Shown here in pieces: positions 1 to 9,301 of a DNA stretch of 64,000 nt; positions within the stretch are counted from its first letter, which is position 1; every line of letters begins with the position of its first letter. The position numbers were made by a program, and so were the translations under genes. The notes beneath the pieces are model-generated. The model ran no database searches. It was given only the letters and a program-made list of their open reading frames with translations, and was not told the origin of the DNA. The stretch lies in NCBI GenBank assembly GCA_964511075.1, contig CAZEDM010000011.1:20150-84149 (forward strand), read 5' to 3'. Source of the stretch: CAZEDM01 sp964511075. Its GTDB lineage: Bacteria; Zixibacteria; MSB-5A5; RBG-16-43-9.

Positions 1-130
1 ATCCCCAGACGGTTCCCAACAGCAAGCCCAGCCCAAAAGGGAAACTATAATATACACTTATAAACAGAAAAGATAAGACCGCAACTATCAGAGAGGTTCG
101 AATTATCCTGTATATGAATTCTATACCCAT
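1..130 (-). CDS. atpI: Partial AtpI-like ATP synthase accessory membrane protein (N-terminus only)
   Basis: An ATG at 128-130 opens 43 codons that run off the left edge. The fragment starts MGIEFIYRI and has one hydrophobic helix followed by a glycine-rich stretch (PFGLGLLLGTVWG), as in ATP synthase I proteins, where the glycines line a helix hairpin. It lies 11 bases after the AtpZ stop on the same strand. AtpI and AtpZ usually head F0F1 operons and assist c-ring assembly or Mg2+ handling, so the atp structural genes probably continue to the left. The assignment rests on 43 residues plus context. Confidence 0.5.
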   Translation of the reverse strand, partial: MGIEFIYRIIRTSLIVAVLSFLFISVYYSFPFGLGLLLGTVWG

Positions 131-141
131 TTGCTCTATAT

Positions 142-396
142 CTAAGGACTGTTACCTTTCTCTTCTTTCTCCATATCTCTCATGGCTACTTTGACCAGGT
201 TATAGACCTCTTTGCCCGAGGCTACAAAGCCAAAAATGAGAAATACTATCATCAGGTAGGGCTCAGTATGAAGTCTTTTATCCAAAAAATCTCCGATGAA
301 ATATCCGATTATCGGTCCTAAAGCCAAAAGAAAAGGGATTGCGGTATAAATCCCTGCCTGTCTAAGAGTTGAGTAGAACTTGTCTTTCTTCTCCAT
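142..396 (-). CDS. atpZ: AtpZ/AtpI family F0F1 ATPase-associated protein
   Basis: A small inner-membrane protein of 84 residues from the preferred start. Two helices are visible: IYTAIPFLLALGPIIGYFIG, then after LDKRLHTEPYL a second segment IVFLIFGFVASG, ending EVYNLVK. This is the AtpZ/AtpI layout (glycine-rich helix, LD.rl.t.P linker, EVY tail). The open frame extends upstream to 447, but that extension overlaps the predicted promoter at 434-461, so I prefer the ATG at 394-396. Its role is probably in ATP synthase assembly or ion handling. It is first in an operon with the partial AtpI gene. Confidence 0.75.
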   Translation of the reverse strand: MEKKDKFYSTLRQAGIYTAIPFLLALGPIIGYFIGDFLDKRLHTEPYLMIVFLIFGFVASGKEVYNLVKVAMRDMEKEEKGNSP

Positions 397-433
397 TATG
401 ATGTTGGTTGCCTGCATAAGCTTAGAAATAATT

Positions 434-461
434 ATTATATAATTCAAACTAAAAAAGTCAA
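434..461 (-). promoter_or_regulatory. Sigma70-type promoter for atpZ-atpI
   Basis: On the minus strand TTGACT (456-461) and TATAAT (434-439) are separated by 16 bases. Transcription would begin near 425, upstream of the atpZ ATG at 396 and downstream of the alternative start at 447, which supports the shorter protein. Confidence 0.6.
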
Positions 462-558
462 GTATTTTTAAAAATATGTAGCGGAGATCTGAAGACCCGC
501 ATATATTAAACTGTCAAAGAATAAACAGAGAGGAGCAACCCCTTCCTCGCGGTTAACT

Positions 559-2004
559 ATGGAGAAATCCAGTAAATATCTGCAATGTTTGCTTATAATA
601 GTAGTAGGCACCCTGGTTTTCCTGCCAGGGCTTTTTTCCTTTTTCAATTCGGATGATTTCGTCTGGCTTAAAAATTCACAAAACTTAAGTTTAGGAACGG
701 TCACCCATTTCTTGTTTAACTATAACCAGGTCATAAAGTTCAGACCTCTGGTTCATCTCCTCTTTCAGCTGATTTATGCTTTGTTCGGTCTGACTCCCTT
801 TGGTTATCATTTAGTTAGCCTGGTTTTTCATCTGTTAAACGCCTGTATTTTCTATACCCTCCTGCTGAGATTCACCTCCGATAGTAAACTTTCGCTTTTC
901 TCCTCCCTGATTTTTGTCTCCCATTTTGCCCAGGAGGAAGCCCTTCTCTGGGTCTCAGCCCTTTCCAGCCCAGTGGTTACCTTCTTTTATCTTTGTTCTA
1001 TCTGGTCTTTGTGGAAATATCTGATAGATAAAAAGAACTTATTTTACTTTCTTTCAATTCTTCTGGGTTGTTTGGCTCTGCTTTCGAAGGAGGACGGAAC
1101 GACTGTCTTCCTCGCGGTTTTTTTACTGATCCTCCTCAAGTCAGGGGAAAGTTATCCCTTAAAGGTCAAGAAGGCTCTGATACTTTCCCTGCCCTTTATG
1201 ATCTTAACCTTTCTCTATTCGCTGGTAAGATATCTCACTGTTCCAGCAGGGATCATGTCCAAATTCCTGACTTATAATCCAGTGGTTATAATTAAAAATA
1301 TTGCCTATTTCGGAATAAGCTTTCTTTTCCCGGTCAGGCTTTTCTTTGACCTGGTAGGTTTTCAAGTGCACTCATATCTTAATAGCATAATTCAACTCAG
1401 GCTGAATAATTCCTGGGTAATACTGGTCTTATTGATCATAGGTATGGTTTTCCTCTGGCTAATTCTCTTTCTCTGGAGAAAGAAAATACGGGGCTTCAAA
1501 CTAGGGCTGGTCTTTGTCCTTCTGGGAATTCTGCCCTACCTTCTGGTTAACGGAAATGGACAGCGCTTTCTTTATTTTCCCTTATTGGGATTTTCCTTAG
1601 TCCTGGCAAGCCTGCTCCTTTCTCTCTCAGATAGATTAAAGAAGGTTAAACTCGCAAATCTTTTGCTGATCTCTATACTGGTATTTAATGGATTAACAAT
1701 TTATGAGCGGAGCAGCTGGTGGAGGAAAGCGGGGACGGTCTGCAGGGAGGTCATAAATCAGAGCGGACAGATAGTCTCCTCTTTCCCTGCAGGTTCGGAA
1801 GTTTATTTTGCCAATCTCCCCCCCAGGATGAATGGAGCCTATACTTTTCATACCGGCTTTGAAGAGGCGATTAGTCTTTTTCATCCTCAGGTCGGAGTGA
1901 AAGTCAATGATTTAGGACAGCTCGGTACCGGGGAGCTGCGGGATTTGAAAGACAGCTCAAAAGATATATATGTTTATCAGAATAAAAGATTCGAGAAACT
2001 GTAG
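559..2004 (+). CDS. GT-C family membrane glycosyltransferase (PMT/ArnT-like)
   Basis: A 481-residue multi-pass membrane protein. It opens with a transmembrane helix followed directly by FFNSDDFVW; an acidic pair in the first extracytoplasmic loop is the mark of GT-C enzymes that use polyprenyl-phosphate sugars. About ten further hydrophobic helices follow, with a short soluble C-terminal domain (about 390-481). Members of the family glycosylate proteins, lipid A or cell-surface polymers outside the membrane. The gene stands alone and converges on the histidine kinase gene with a 29-base gap. Substrate unknown. No convincing Shine-Dalgarno precedes the ATG, so the exact start is less sure than the family. 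Confidence 0.7.
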   Translation: MEKSSKYLQCLLIIVVGTLVFLPGLFSFFNSDDFVWLKNSQNLSLGTVTHFLFNYNQVIKFRPLVHLLFQLIYALFGLTPFGYHLVSLVFHLLNACIFYTLLLRFTSDSKLSLFSSLIFVSHFAQEEALLWVSALSSPVVTFFYLCSIWSLWKYLIDKKNLFYFLSILLGCLALLSKEDGTTVFLAVFLLILLKSGESYPLKVKKALILSLPFMILTFLYSLVRYLTVPAGIMSKFLTYNPVVIIKNIAYFGISFLFPVRLFFDLVGFQVHSYLNSIIQLRLNNSWVILVLLIIGMVFLWLILFLWRKKIRGFKLGLVFVLLGILPYLLVNGNGQRFLYFPLLGFSLVLASLLLSLSDRLKKVKLANLLLISILVFNGLTIYERSSWWRKAGTVCREVINQSGQIVSSFPAGSEVYFANLPPRMNGAYTFHTGFEEAISLFHPQVGVKVNDLGQLGTGELRDLKDSSKDIYVYQNKRFEKL

Positions 2005-2033
2005 GTACTAGATTTGTGCGGGATACTTTTTCT

Positions 2034-3764
2034 CTACACCATCTGGCACACCTGTTTTTTTACCCCGTGATACCTTTGCAGATATAGTATGAAGGCAGTC
2101 CCCTGCTCCAATTTGCTCCTGCATTCTATCTTGCCGTTCAGATTATTGATTATCCTCTGCACGATAGCCAGGCCCAGGCCTGTTCCGTTCTTCTTGTTAG
2201 AATAAAAGGGGAGAAACGCTTTTTCCATTTGCTCCTCGGTCATTCCTTTACCCTGGTCGATTATAGCCAGGTGGACATAGAGGTCCTCGGCAAGACCTTC
2301 CTTTTTGTAATCTGAAATCTTTTCAAGGTCAGAAGGCAACGTGGTGATCAGAAGCTCATTTCCTTTTTCCTCCATAGCCTCCAGGGCATTGACCAGAAGA
2401 TTCAGAAGCAGCTGGCTGAGCTGGGTCTCCTCCGCTAATATATTGATGGGAGATTCGTCCAGCCTTTTTCTTATGTTTATCCTTTCCTGATAGGAAGGGT
2501 GTTTCCTTACGATCTCGATGACCTCATCCACGATCCTTTTCAATTCCACCTTGCCCAGGGAAGTTTCTCCTAATTTGGCGTATCGCAGGAATTCCTTCAG
2601 GATTATATTCAGACGGTTGCTCTCCTTGATAATAAGGTCCAGAAGCTTTTGATTCTCCTCCTCCAGGGTAAGCTCGCTTTTCAGGACCTCCACCGAGCCG
2701 GATATGGAGGCAAGCGGGTTTCTTATCTCGTGAGCTATCCCGGCGGAAAGCTCGCCCACTGCGGCCAGCCGGTCCTGCAAACGCATTTTCTCCTCGATCT
2801 TCTTGGCTTCGCTCAAGTCCTGAAAAACGGCAATCACTCCCCTTTTTCTGCTGTTCTTTCCCTTGAGGATAGAGGTGCTTATTCCCAAAGGTAGTTTTTT
2901 CCCCAGGCAATTCTGGATATATAGCTCACTGCGGGAATCCGTCTGTTCAGAGCTTAAAGCCTGTTCCAGCTTCTCGCACAACCCGGGCATGTTTTTTTGG
3001 AAGATCTGGGCAAAGCTCTTGCCTTTCAGTTCCCTGGCTGAATATCCTAAGATCTCCTCAGCGGTTTTGTTATAGTATATGATCCTGCCCAGAGTATCGA
3101 TGGTTATAAGGCCACTGTGCATATGCTGCAGGATGTCATCGGTGTCCATTCTGATCCTATCCAGTTCCAGGGAGGCGAGGAAGAGCTCCCGCCCTTTGGT
3201 TTTTAATCGCTCAGCCAAATATCCGCTCAGGAAAGCTATCAGGTAAAAAGAGCAGAGGTAGAGGAATATCCGGTAAAAATCCTGATCCTCCAAGAGATAG
3301 ATATTCTTCAACCAGTTCACCGAAAAGAGATTTTCAAAGGCAAAGAGATTACCCCAGATGATGGTAGAGGAATACCCCAGACTGGCTAAGGTGGCTATTA
3401 TCAATGCGCCGGCTAAATTGTAAAGCAAACTGGCAGATACGATGGTCAGGAAGAAGAAGATGGCAAAGGGACTTTCCGCCCTGCCGCTTGCAGCCATTAT
3501 TCCAGTTTCAACTAATATCTCCAAGGTCAGTTGAAAGGGGATTACCATCTTAAACAGAAGTTCCGAGTTAAAACGTTCCTTGAGGAGGAGCGAAACCAAT
3601 AAAGCCAGAGTAGCGAGACTATAGCCAAAGAAAGGGATGGAAAGTTCTTTAGAGAGTTTGAAGTATAAGACCACTACCAGAAAGAGAAAGAGGTAGATGA
3701 CCAGACGGAATAAAAAAGGCAGAGTTAACTTAACAGGCTGCTTGGCTCTTTTTCGTAAAGGCAT
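2034..3764 (-). CDS. PAS-domain membrane sensor histidine kinase (PilS/NtrB-like)
   Basis: A 576-residue sensor kinase. Residues 15-185 hold about six membrane helices, 205-320 a PAS domain, then the H-box AGIAHEIRNPLAS with His345, and a HATPase domain with the N-box LLNLLVNALEAM, G1 DQGKGM and a GTGLGLAIV box. It should autophosphorylate on His345 and pass phosphate to a response regulator, which is not in this window. PilS has a similar membrane-PAS-kinase layout and the gene lies behind pilT and pilC, so a pilus role is possible. A terminator separates it from pilC, which weakens the operon argument. Confidence 0.85.
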   Translation of the reverse strand: MPLRKRAKQPVKLTLPFLFRLVIYLFLFLVVVLYFKLSKELSIPFFGYSLATLALLVSLLLKERFNSELLFKMVIPFQLTLEILVETGIMAASGRAESPFAIFFFLTIVSASLLYNLAGALIIATLASLGYSSTIIWGNLFAFENLFSVNWLKNIYLLEDQDFYRIFLYLCSFYLIAFLSGYLAERLKTKGRELFLASLELDRIRMDTDDILQHMHSGLITIDTLGRIIYYNKTAEEILGYSARELKGKSFAQIFQKNMPGLCEKLEQALSSEQTDSRSELYIQNCLGKKLPLGISTSILKGKNSRKRGVIAVFQDLSEAKKIEEKMRLQDRLAAVGELSAGIAHEIRNPLASISGSVEVLKSELTLEEENQKLLDLIIKESNRLNIILKEFLRYAKLGETSLGKVELKRIVDEVIEIVRKHPSYQERINIRKRLDESPINILAEETQLSQLLLNLLVNALEAMEEKGNELLITTLPSDLEKISDYKKEGLAEDLYVHLAIIDQGKGMTEEQMEKAFLPFYSNKKNGTGLGLAIVQRIINNLNGKIECRSKLEQGTAFILYLQRYHGVKKQVCQMV

Positions 3765-3772
3765 CTTGGATT

Positions 3773-3797
3773 AAAAAACCCCGGGCATGACCGGGGT
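3773..3797 (-). terminator. Rho-independent terminator after pilC
   Basis: On the minus strand CCCCGG (3796-3791), a six-base loop and CCGGGG (3784-3779), flanked by one extra A-T pair, form a strong stem followed by six T residues (3778-3773). It lies between pilC and the histidine kinase, so the kinase should have its own promoter or depend on read-through. Confidence 0.85.
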
Positions 3798-3829
3798 AGT
3801 TATAGATTATCTGAAAAATGTTTGTCCTG

Positions 3830-5032
3830 TTATCCGATCTTGCCTATGATATCGAACATAGGCAGATACATAGATATAAGAATGCCTCCAACTATAACAC
3901 CCATAAAGACTATTACCACCGGCTCTATGATGGAGGTTAGGGCTGAGACGGCTGCATCCACTTCCTCCTCATAGAAGTCCGCAATCTTGTTTAACATATC
4001 ATCCAGGCCACCGGTTTTCTCTCCCACCGAGATCATCTGGGTAACCATAGGGGGAAATACCCCGGTTTCCTTTAGAGGCTGAGTTATAGTTTCACCCTCG
4101 GCGATGGAGAGAACCGATCTCTTGATAGCGTTCTGAATGACCTTATTACCCGCGGTCTTGGCTGTGATCTCCAGAGCGTCCAGGATGGATACTCCAGAGG
4201 AGATCAGGGTTCCCAGGGTACGGGTAAATCTGGAGATAGCACTTTTCCTTAAGAGGTCGCCAATTAGGGGAAACTTCAAAAGCAGTTTATCCATGAGTAG
4301 GTGCCCCTGTTCAGTGCGAAAGTAGAACCTCAGACCTATAGCTGACAGGATCAGGAAGATCAGACCGGTTATCAGGTTACTTCTCAGGAAACTACTTAGG
4401 CCCAAAACAAATTTGGTGGGCCCAGGCAGTTCTGCACCGACTCCGGCAAACATCCTGGCGAAAACCGGGACGATGAATGTGAGCATAACAAAGGTCACGA
4501 AAATGGCTACGATGAAAATCACCGAGGGATAAATCAATGCACCTCTCACTTTACGTCTGAGCGCATCAGCTTTTTCACGATAGGCAGCTAATCTCAGAAG
4601 GATGGAGTCCAAAGCTCCTCCGATCTCACCTGCATCCACCATATTCACGTAGAGGTCGTCGAAGATCTTCTTGTGCCTGGATAAGGCCTCGGCCAGGGTT
4701 GTGCCCGATTGGACGCTCTCCTTGACCTGTCCGACTACTTTCCTCAGCTCCGCTGAGTCGCTCTGTTGAGCTAATATCTCCAGACATTGAACCATAGGGA
4801 GTCCAGCGCCGATCATTGTGGCGAACTGGCGGGTGAACCTGGAGATCTGGACCTTCTTAACTCTTTTACTGCCAAAGCTGAGTTTGATACTGGAGGGCTT
4901 TCTTATCACCGAGGTCACCAGGATCTTGTTGCCGCGCAGAAGCTTCTCCAGATCATTTCGATCCTTGGCCTTTAGTTCTCCGGAGATAGTCGTGCCCGCT
5001 AACGTTTTCCCTTTGTATTCAAATATAGGCAA
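3830..5032 (-). CDS. pilC: Type IV pilus inner-membrane platform protein PilC
   Basis: A 400-residue GspF/PilC family protein, the usual length. The N-terminus MPIFEYKGKTLAGTTISGEL is the family's opening. Two homologous T2SSF domains follow (about 67-190 and 270-392), each with the helix bundle and the phrase FTRQFATMIGAGLP or FTRTLGTLISSGVS. Three membrane helices are visible, near 170-190, 215-235 and the C-terminus. PilC anchors the PilB and PilT motors to the pilus base. It lies 28 bases behind pilT on the same strand. No pilB is present in the window. Confidence 0.93.
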   Translation of the reverse strand: MPIFEYKGKTLAGTTISGELKAKDRNDLEKLLRGNKILVTSVIRKPSSIKLSFGSKRVKKVQISRFTRQFATMIGAGLPMVQCLEILAQQSDSAELRKVVGQVKESVQSGTTLAEALSRHKKIFDDLYVNMVDAGEIGGALDSILLRLAAYREKADALRRKVRGALIYPSVIFIVAIFVTFVMLTFIVPVFARMFAGVGAELPGPTKFVLGLSSFLRSNLITGLIFLILSAIGLRFYFRTEQGHLLMDKLLLKFPLIGDLLRKSAISRFTRTLGTLISSGVSILDALEITAKTAGNKVIQNAIKRSVLSIAEGETITQPLKETGVFPPMVTQMISVGEKTGGLDDMLNKIADFYEEEVDAAVSALTSIIEPVVIVFMGVIVGGILISMYLPMFDIIGKIG

Positions 5033-5060
5033 TTTAATCCTCCTTTTAAATCAGTAAAAA

Positions 5061-6140
5061 TCAAGCGAAGTTGGAGATCTCCTGCTTCTTGGATAAGATC
5101 TCGTTCAGCTCCTGCGGATTGGAGCTTCTTCCCATTGCATCTCCAATGGTTATCTTGTGAGTAAGATAAAGCTCTGCTAAGGATTGGTTCATGGTCTTCA
5201 TCCCAAATTTCTGACCGGCCTGCATCATCGAATAGATCTGGTGGATTTTGTCATCGCGGATCAGGGCACGTATAGCCGGGGTGCAGATCATTATCTCCAA
5301 AGCCAGGGCCCTGCCGCCACCTATCTTCGGAATCAATTGCTGGGTGACCACTGCCTGTAAGACAAAGGAGACAGTTACCCTTACCTGTTCCTGTTGATTG
5401 ACCGGGAAGACGTCGATTATACGGTTTATCGATTCTACGCAGGAGTTGGTATGTAAGGTGGCAAAAGCCAGATGTCCGGTCTCAGAGATGTTCAAAGCTG
5501 CTTCCATGGTTTCCAGATCTCTCATCTCACCAATCAGCACTACGTCCGGATCCTCTCTTAAGGCATATTTCAAAGCGGAGGCAAAAGACTGGGTGTCTGA
5601 ATAAACCTCCCTTTGATTTATCAGAGCACAGTTATGACGATGCAGATATTCTATGGGATCCTCGATGGTAATTATGTGACAATGTCTTTCTTTGTTTATT
5701 TTATCGATCAGGGCAGCCAGGGTAGTTGATTTACCCATTCCCGTCGGTCCTGTAACCAACACTAAACCCCGGGGCATATCAGCAAAGCCGGTAACTACCT
5801 TGGGCAGCCCCAGCTCCTCAAAGCTCGGTATGCGATGGGGGATCATCCTCAAGGCTACTGCCACGTTTCCCCGCTGCATAAACACGTTGCATCTGAATCG
5901 GCTCAGGTTCTCTATTCCAAAGGAGAGGTCCAGCTCGCTTTTTTCCTCGAATTTCTGGCGTTGCTTCTCGCTCATTATTGAATAGGCAAGCTTTTTGGTG
6001 TCCTCCGGTGTCAGCGGGTCGTAACTGGTTTTCACCAGTTTACCATCCAGACGAATCTGCGGAGGGGTTCCCACTGTCAGGTGTAGGTCGGAGGCGTTCT
6101 TTTTAACCATTCCTTCCAATAGTTCTCGTAATCCTACCAT
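5061..6140 (-). CDS. pilT: Type IV pilus retraction ATPase PilT
   Basis: A hexameric ATPase that powers pilus retraction and twitching. Counting from the preferred ATG at 6138-6140 (protein MVGLRELL..., 359 residues), the Walker A GPTGMGKST lies at 131-139, followed by the Asp box ITIEDPIEYLH, the Walker B region DPDVVLIGEMRD and the His box ATLHTNS. The PilT-specific C-terminal motif appears as AIRALIRDDKIHQIYSMMQ. A longer frame reaches 6245 but adds 35 residues unlike PilT; the ATG at 6140 has GGAG about seven bases upstream. First gene of a pilT-pilC unit, divergent from mtaB. Confidence 0.95.
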   Translation of the reverse strand: MVGLRELLEGMVKKNASDLHLTVGTPPQIRLDGKLVKTSYDPLTPEDTKKLAYSIMSEKQRQKFEEKSELDLSFGIENLSRFRCNVFMQRGNVAVALRMIPHRIPSFEELGLPKVVTGFADMPRGLVLVTGPTGMGKSTTLAALIDKINKERHCHIITIEDPIEYLHRHNCALINQREVYSDTQSFASALKYALREDPDVVLIGEMRDLETMEAALNISETGHLAFATLHTNSCVESINRIIDVFPVNQQEQVRVTVSFVLQAVVTQQLIPKIGGGRALALEIMICTPAIRALIRDDKIHQIYSMMQAGQKFGMKTMNQSLAELYLTHKITIGDAMGRSSNPQELNEILSKKQEISNFA

Positions 6141-6394
6141 AGATTCTCCATCTCTTTTATGGATGAAAGTTATTCTGTTTAAGTCTTCGCTATTTCTTTT
6201 AGTATTATCGACTTTGAGAAGAAATTCTTTATGAAAACTATTCACAACAGGGGGATTAATTAAGTAGTTGTCTTGTAGCTGCTTAGGTTAAGGCAAGAAA
6301 AACCTTCTTGATTGTAAGCTGCTCAGCTCTTATTTTAATTTACAGATTTGTATGTATAACAAAGACTTTGACAGTCATTTAATTTTGAGGCATT

Positions 6395-7675
6395 ATGAAC
6401 CGGAGAAAAGTGGCTTTGTTCACAGTTGGATGTAAGCTCAACCAGTACGAGACCGAATGGATGGGGGAAAGCCTGGAGAACGCCGGGTTCAAGAGGGTGG
6501 ATTTTTCCGCTCAGGCGGACTTGTATATAATCAACACCTGTACAGTTACCGCCCAGAGCGATTATTCATCCAGGCAGGCAATCTATCGAGCGTCAAGAAA
6601 ATCCCCCTGTTCAAAAATAGTGGTAGCGGGCTGTTATTCAGAGATTGAACCTGAGCTTCTTAAAAACCTACCAGGAGTTTGCTTGCTTTTGGGAAATCAG
6701 GACAAAAAAAAGATTGGAGAGATCATATTAGAAAAGTTATACAACGAGAAGGTAAAACCAGAGGTAGAGAAAAAAGGAGTTTTCAGCAGGTTCAAGCATA
6801 CCCGCGCGCTGGTGAAAATCCAAGATGGTTGCGATCAAAGCTGTGCCTATTGCATTGTCCCTGAGGCCAGAGGCAGGGAGTGGTCAAGAGATGCAGGTGA
6901 GATTATCCAGGAGATAAGGGGGTTAAGAGATAAAGGGTTCAAGGAAATAGTTCTGACAGGAGTACATATCGGTAAATATTCTCAAAACAAGTTTAGCCTT
7001 GCAGGGCTGTTGAAGAAGATATTGTCTGAGACGGAGATTGAAAGGGTCAGATTGAGCTCTGTTGAGCCAAAAGAATTAGGTGAGGAGATAATAAGGCTTT
7101 CGTCTGAAGAGAAAAGGCTCTGTCGTCACCTGCATATCCCTTTGCAGTCAGGGAGTGACGAGATACTGCAGAGGATGAAAAGAAATTATACGGCGGCAGA
7201 ATACCGCACTCTGACAAGAAAGATCCAGAGAGAGATAGGGGATGTCACCCTGGGTGCGGATGTGATGGTAGGTTTTCCCGGAGAGAAAGAGAAAGATTTC
7301 GAAGAAACCTGCGAGCTTATCCGCTCCTCGCCTTTAGCCTACCTGCACGTGTTCAGCTATTCGGACAGAAGAGGTACCTTAGCCTCCCGGATGCCGGATA
7401 AGGTAACTCCTCAAACTATCAAGCTGAGAAGTAAACTTCTTCATCAGGTCGGTAAAGAGAAGTGGGAAAAGCATCTTGATTCTTATGTGGGAAGGCAAAT
7501 GGGGATTCTGGTGGAAAGCAGCAGAGATAAAAACACGGGCAAACTGGTCGGATTGACAGGTAATTACCTGCGGGTGCTTGTAACTGGCAACGAGGATTTG
7601 AAGAATAAAATCCTGCGGGCAGAGATTGTCAAAAGGGAGGGAAGATATCTGCTAGGGGAGATATTAGATGAGTGA
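6395..7675 (+). CDS. mtaB: tRNA t6A37 methylthiotransferase MtaB
   Basis: A radical-SAM enzyme that adds a methylthio group to t6A37 of ANN-decoding tRNAs. The N-terminal UPF0004 domain supplies Cys13, Cys49 and Cys80 for one 4Fe-4S cluster; the radical-SAM motif at Cys146, Cys150 and Cys153 (CDQSCAYC) binds the other; a TRAM-like tail follows. VGCKLNQYETE and AYCIVPEARG are closer to MtaB than to MiaB or RimO. At 426 residues it has the normal length. It heads an overlapping mtaB-prmA-rsmE operon, all acting on translation components. Confidence 0.9.
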   Translation: MNRRKVALFTVGCKLNQYETEWMGESLENAGFKRVDFSAQADLYIINTCTVTAQSDYSSRQAIYRASRKSPCSKIVVAGCYSEIEPELLKNLPGVCLLLGNQDKKKIGEIILEKLYNEKVKPEVEKKGVFSRFKHTRALVKIQDGCDQSCAYCIVPEARGREWSRDAGEIIQEIRGLRDKGFKEIVLTGVHIGKYSQNKFSLAGLLKKILSETEIERVRLSSVEPKELGEEIIRLSSEEKRLCRHLHIPLQSGSDEILQRMKRNYTAAEYRTLTRKIQREIGDVTLGADVMVGFPGEKEKDFEETCELIRSSPLAYLHVFSYSDRRGTLASRMPDKVTPQTIKLRSKLLHQVGKEKWEKHLDSYVGRQMGILVESSRDKNTGKLVGLTGNYLRVLVTGNEDLKNKILRAEIVKREGRYLLGEILDE

Positions 7676-8549
7676 ATATTTCATAGAACTCAAATTGATC
7701 CTTCCTGGCCCTTTTTTGGATTTGTTTGGAAATTTTTTGGTGGAGAACGGATGTAAGGGTTATATTATAGAAGATGAGGCAAAGGGAAAAGTTGTCCTGA
7801 AGGGTTATCTTAAGGAAAGGTCAAGAGTGAATGCCTTAGTCAAAAAAATCAGCCGGTATGCTGATTCGCTCAATAAAATTAATAGAAGTCATATAAAGGT
7901 CGGGCTGGAATTAAACCGGATAAAAGAAGAGAACTGGTCAAAAAAATGGAGAGAGGCCTTCAAACCTATTATGGTGACGGATGACATGGTGATAAAGCCC
8001 AGCTGGGTCAAAAAAAGATTCCTGCAAAAAACCGTAATCGAACTTGAGCCCAAGATGGCTTTCGGAACGGGTGAACATTCAACCACAAGGCTTTGCTTAA
8101 AAGCATTGGATAAATATATTAGTCCAAAAGATAAAATCATGGACCTGGGCACGGGCAGTGGAATCCTGGCAATTGCATCAGCGAAATTAGGGGCTTCCAG
8201 GGTATTGGCTCTGGATATCGATTCAGGCGCTATAGCTAATGCCAGAGAGAATATCGCTAAAAACAAAGTCCGGAGAATTGTAGATCTGAGAAGAGGAACG
8301 CTGGATGAAAAAATACCGGGAGGCTGTTTCGATATAGTTGTGGCAAACCTGACCAGGGCTGAGGTAATCAAGCTGTTTGATAAAATGAGCTCAGCCCTGA
8401 AGAAGGACGGTCTTTTCATTTTATCCGGGATCCAGAAAAAAGAGAGGAAAAATATGGAGGAGTTTCTATCGAGAAAGAGACTCTGTCTAAAGCAGGTTTC
8501 ATCAGAAAAAGACTGGGTCTGTTTTGTAGCTCAGAAGGTAAAAAAATGA
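7668..8549 (+). CDS. prmA: Ribosomal protein L11 methyltransferase PrmA
   Basis: A SAM-dependent methyltransferase that trimethylates L11. The N-terminal half (1-115) is the substrate-recognition domain. The catalytic domain shows KMAFGTGEHSTTRLCL (the PrmA signature), motif I DLGTGSGILAIASAKLGA and the motif VVANLTRAEV, equivalent to the family's N(I/L)-loop. At 293 residues it matches the family. It overlaps mtaB by eight bases and rsmE by four, so translation of the three is probably coupled. Confidence 0.93.
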   Translation: MSEYFIELKLILPGPFLDLFGNFLVENGCKGYIIEDEAKGKVVLKGYLKERSRVNALVKKISRYADSLNKINRSHIKVGLELNRIKEENWSKKWREAFKPIMVTDDMVIKPSWVKKRFLQKTVIELEPKMAFGTGEHSTTRLCLKALDKYISPKDKIMDLGTGSGILAIASAKLGASRVLALDIDSGAIANARENIAKNKVRRIVDLRRGTLDEKIPGGCFDIVVANLTRAEVIKLFDKMSSALKKDGLFILSGIQKKERKNMEEFLSRKRLCLKQVSSEKDWVCFVAQKVKK

Positions 8550-9301
8550 TTACCTATTTCTACGTTGAACCCAAAAATATAGGCAAAGATTTTCTTAAGA
8601 TCGAAGGGGATGAGGCAAAGCATATATCCCTGGTTTTGAGGAAAGATACAGGAGAGATTATCGAGGTGGTGGATGGAGAGGGGTCAAAATATCAGGTTAG
8701 GATTACTGCAGTGGGTAAGGATTGGGTGCAGGGAGAGATCCTCTCCAGAGTAAGAAAAGAGAATGAGCCTTTAGCCCATCTTACCTTAACCCAGGCTCTG
8801 ATCAAAGGGGTGAGGATGGATTTTCTAATCGAGAAGATCACGGAGATCGGGGTCTCATCTGTTATCCCCCTGATAACCGAGCGAAGCGCTGTGAAATTGG
8901 AAAAGGAGAGAAAGGAATTCAGCCGCTTAAGCAGGTGGAGGAGAATTGCTATAAGCGGAATGAAGCAATCTCTGCGCTCTGTTCTTCTGGAGATACAAAA
9001 ACCGCTTTTATTTGAAGAGCTTTTATCCAGAATCAAGGATTATGATTTAGCCCTGATTGCCTGTCAGACAAAGAAGTCAGTTCCCCTCAGACAGATAAAA
9101 GAGATGCAGGAAGCTAAAGAGAAAGTGAAAAAGGTCTTGCTTCTGGTGGGTCCTGAGAGCGGATTTACCCCTAAAGAGCTAGAACAGGCTTTAAAAATCG
9201 GGGTAGTTCCAGTCTCCTTAGGACCCAGGAGGTTAAGAGCAGAAACCGCCGGGATTGTGTTATCCTCTTTAGTGTTGTACGAATTAGAGGATTTAGGATG
9301 A
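8546..9301 (+). CDS. rsmE: 16S rRNA m3U1498 methyltransferase RsmE
   Basis: A SPOUT-class methyltransferase for U1498 of 16S rRNA. It has an N-terminal PUA-like domain (YVEPKNIG...DEAKHISLVLR), then a knotted SAM-binding domain with LTQALIKGVRMDFLIEKITEIGV, LLLVGPESGFTPKELE and the terminal LGPRRLRAETAG. At 251 residues it is the standard length. Its ATG overlaps the prmA stop codon (ATGA), and it is last in the operon. Confidence 0.93.
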   Translation: MITYFYVEPKNIGKDFLKIEGDEAKHISLVLRKDTGEIIEVVDGEGSKYQVRITAVGKDWVQGEILSRVRKENEPLAHLTLTQALIKGVRMDFLIEKITEIGVSSVIPLITERSAVKLEKERKEFSRLSRWRRIAISGMKQSLRSVLLEIQKPLLFEELLSRIKDYDLALIACQTKKSVPLRQIKEMQEAKEKVKKVLLLVGPESGFTPKELEQALKIGVVPVSLGPRRLRAETAGIVLSSLVLYELEDLG

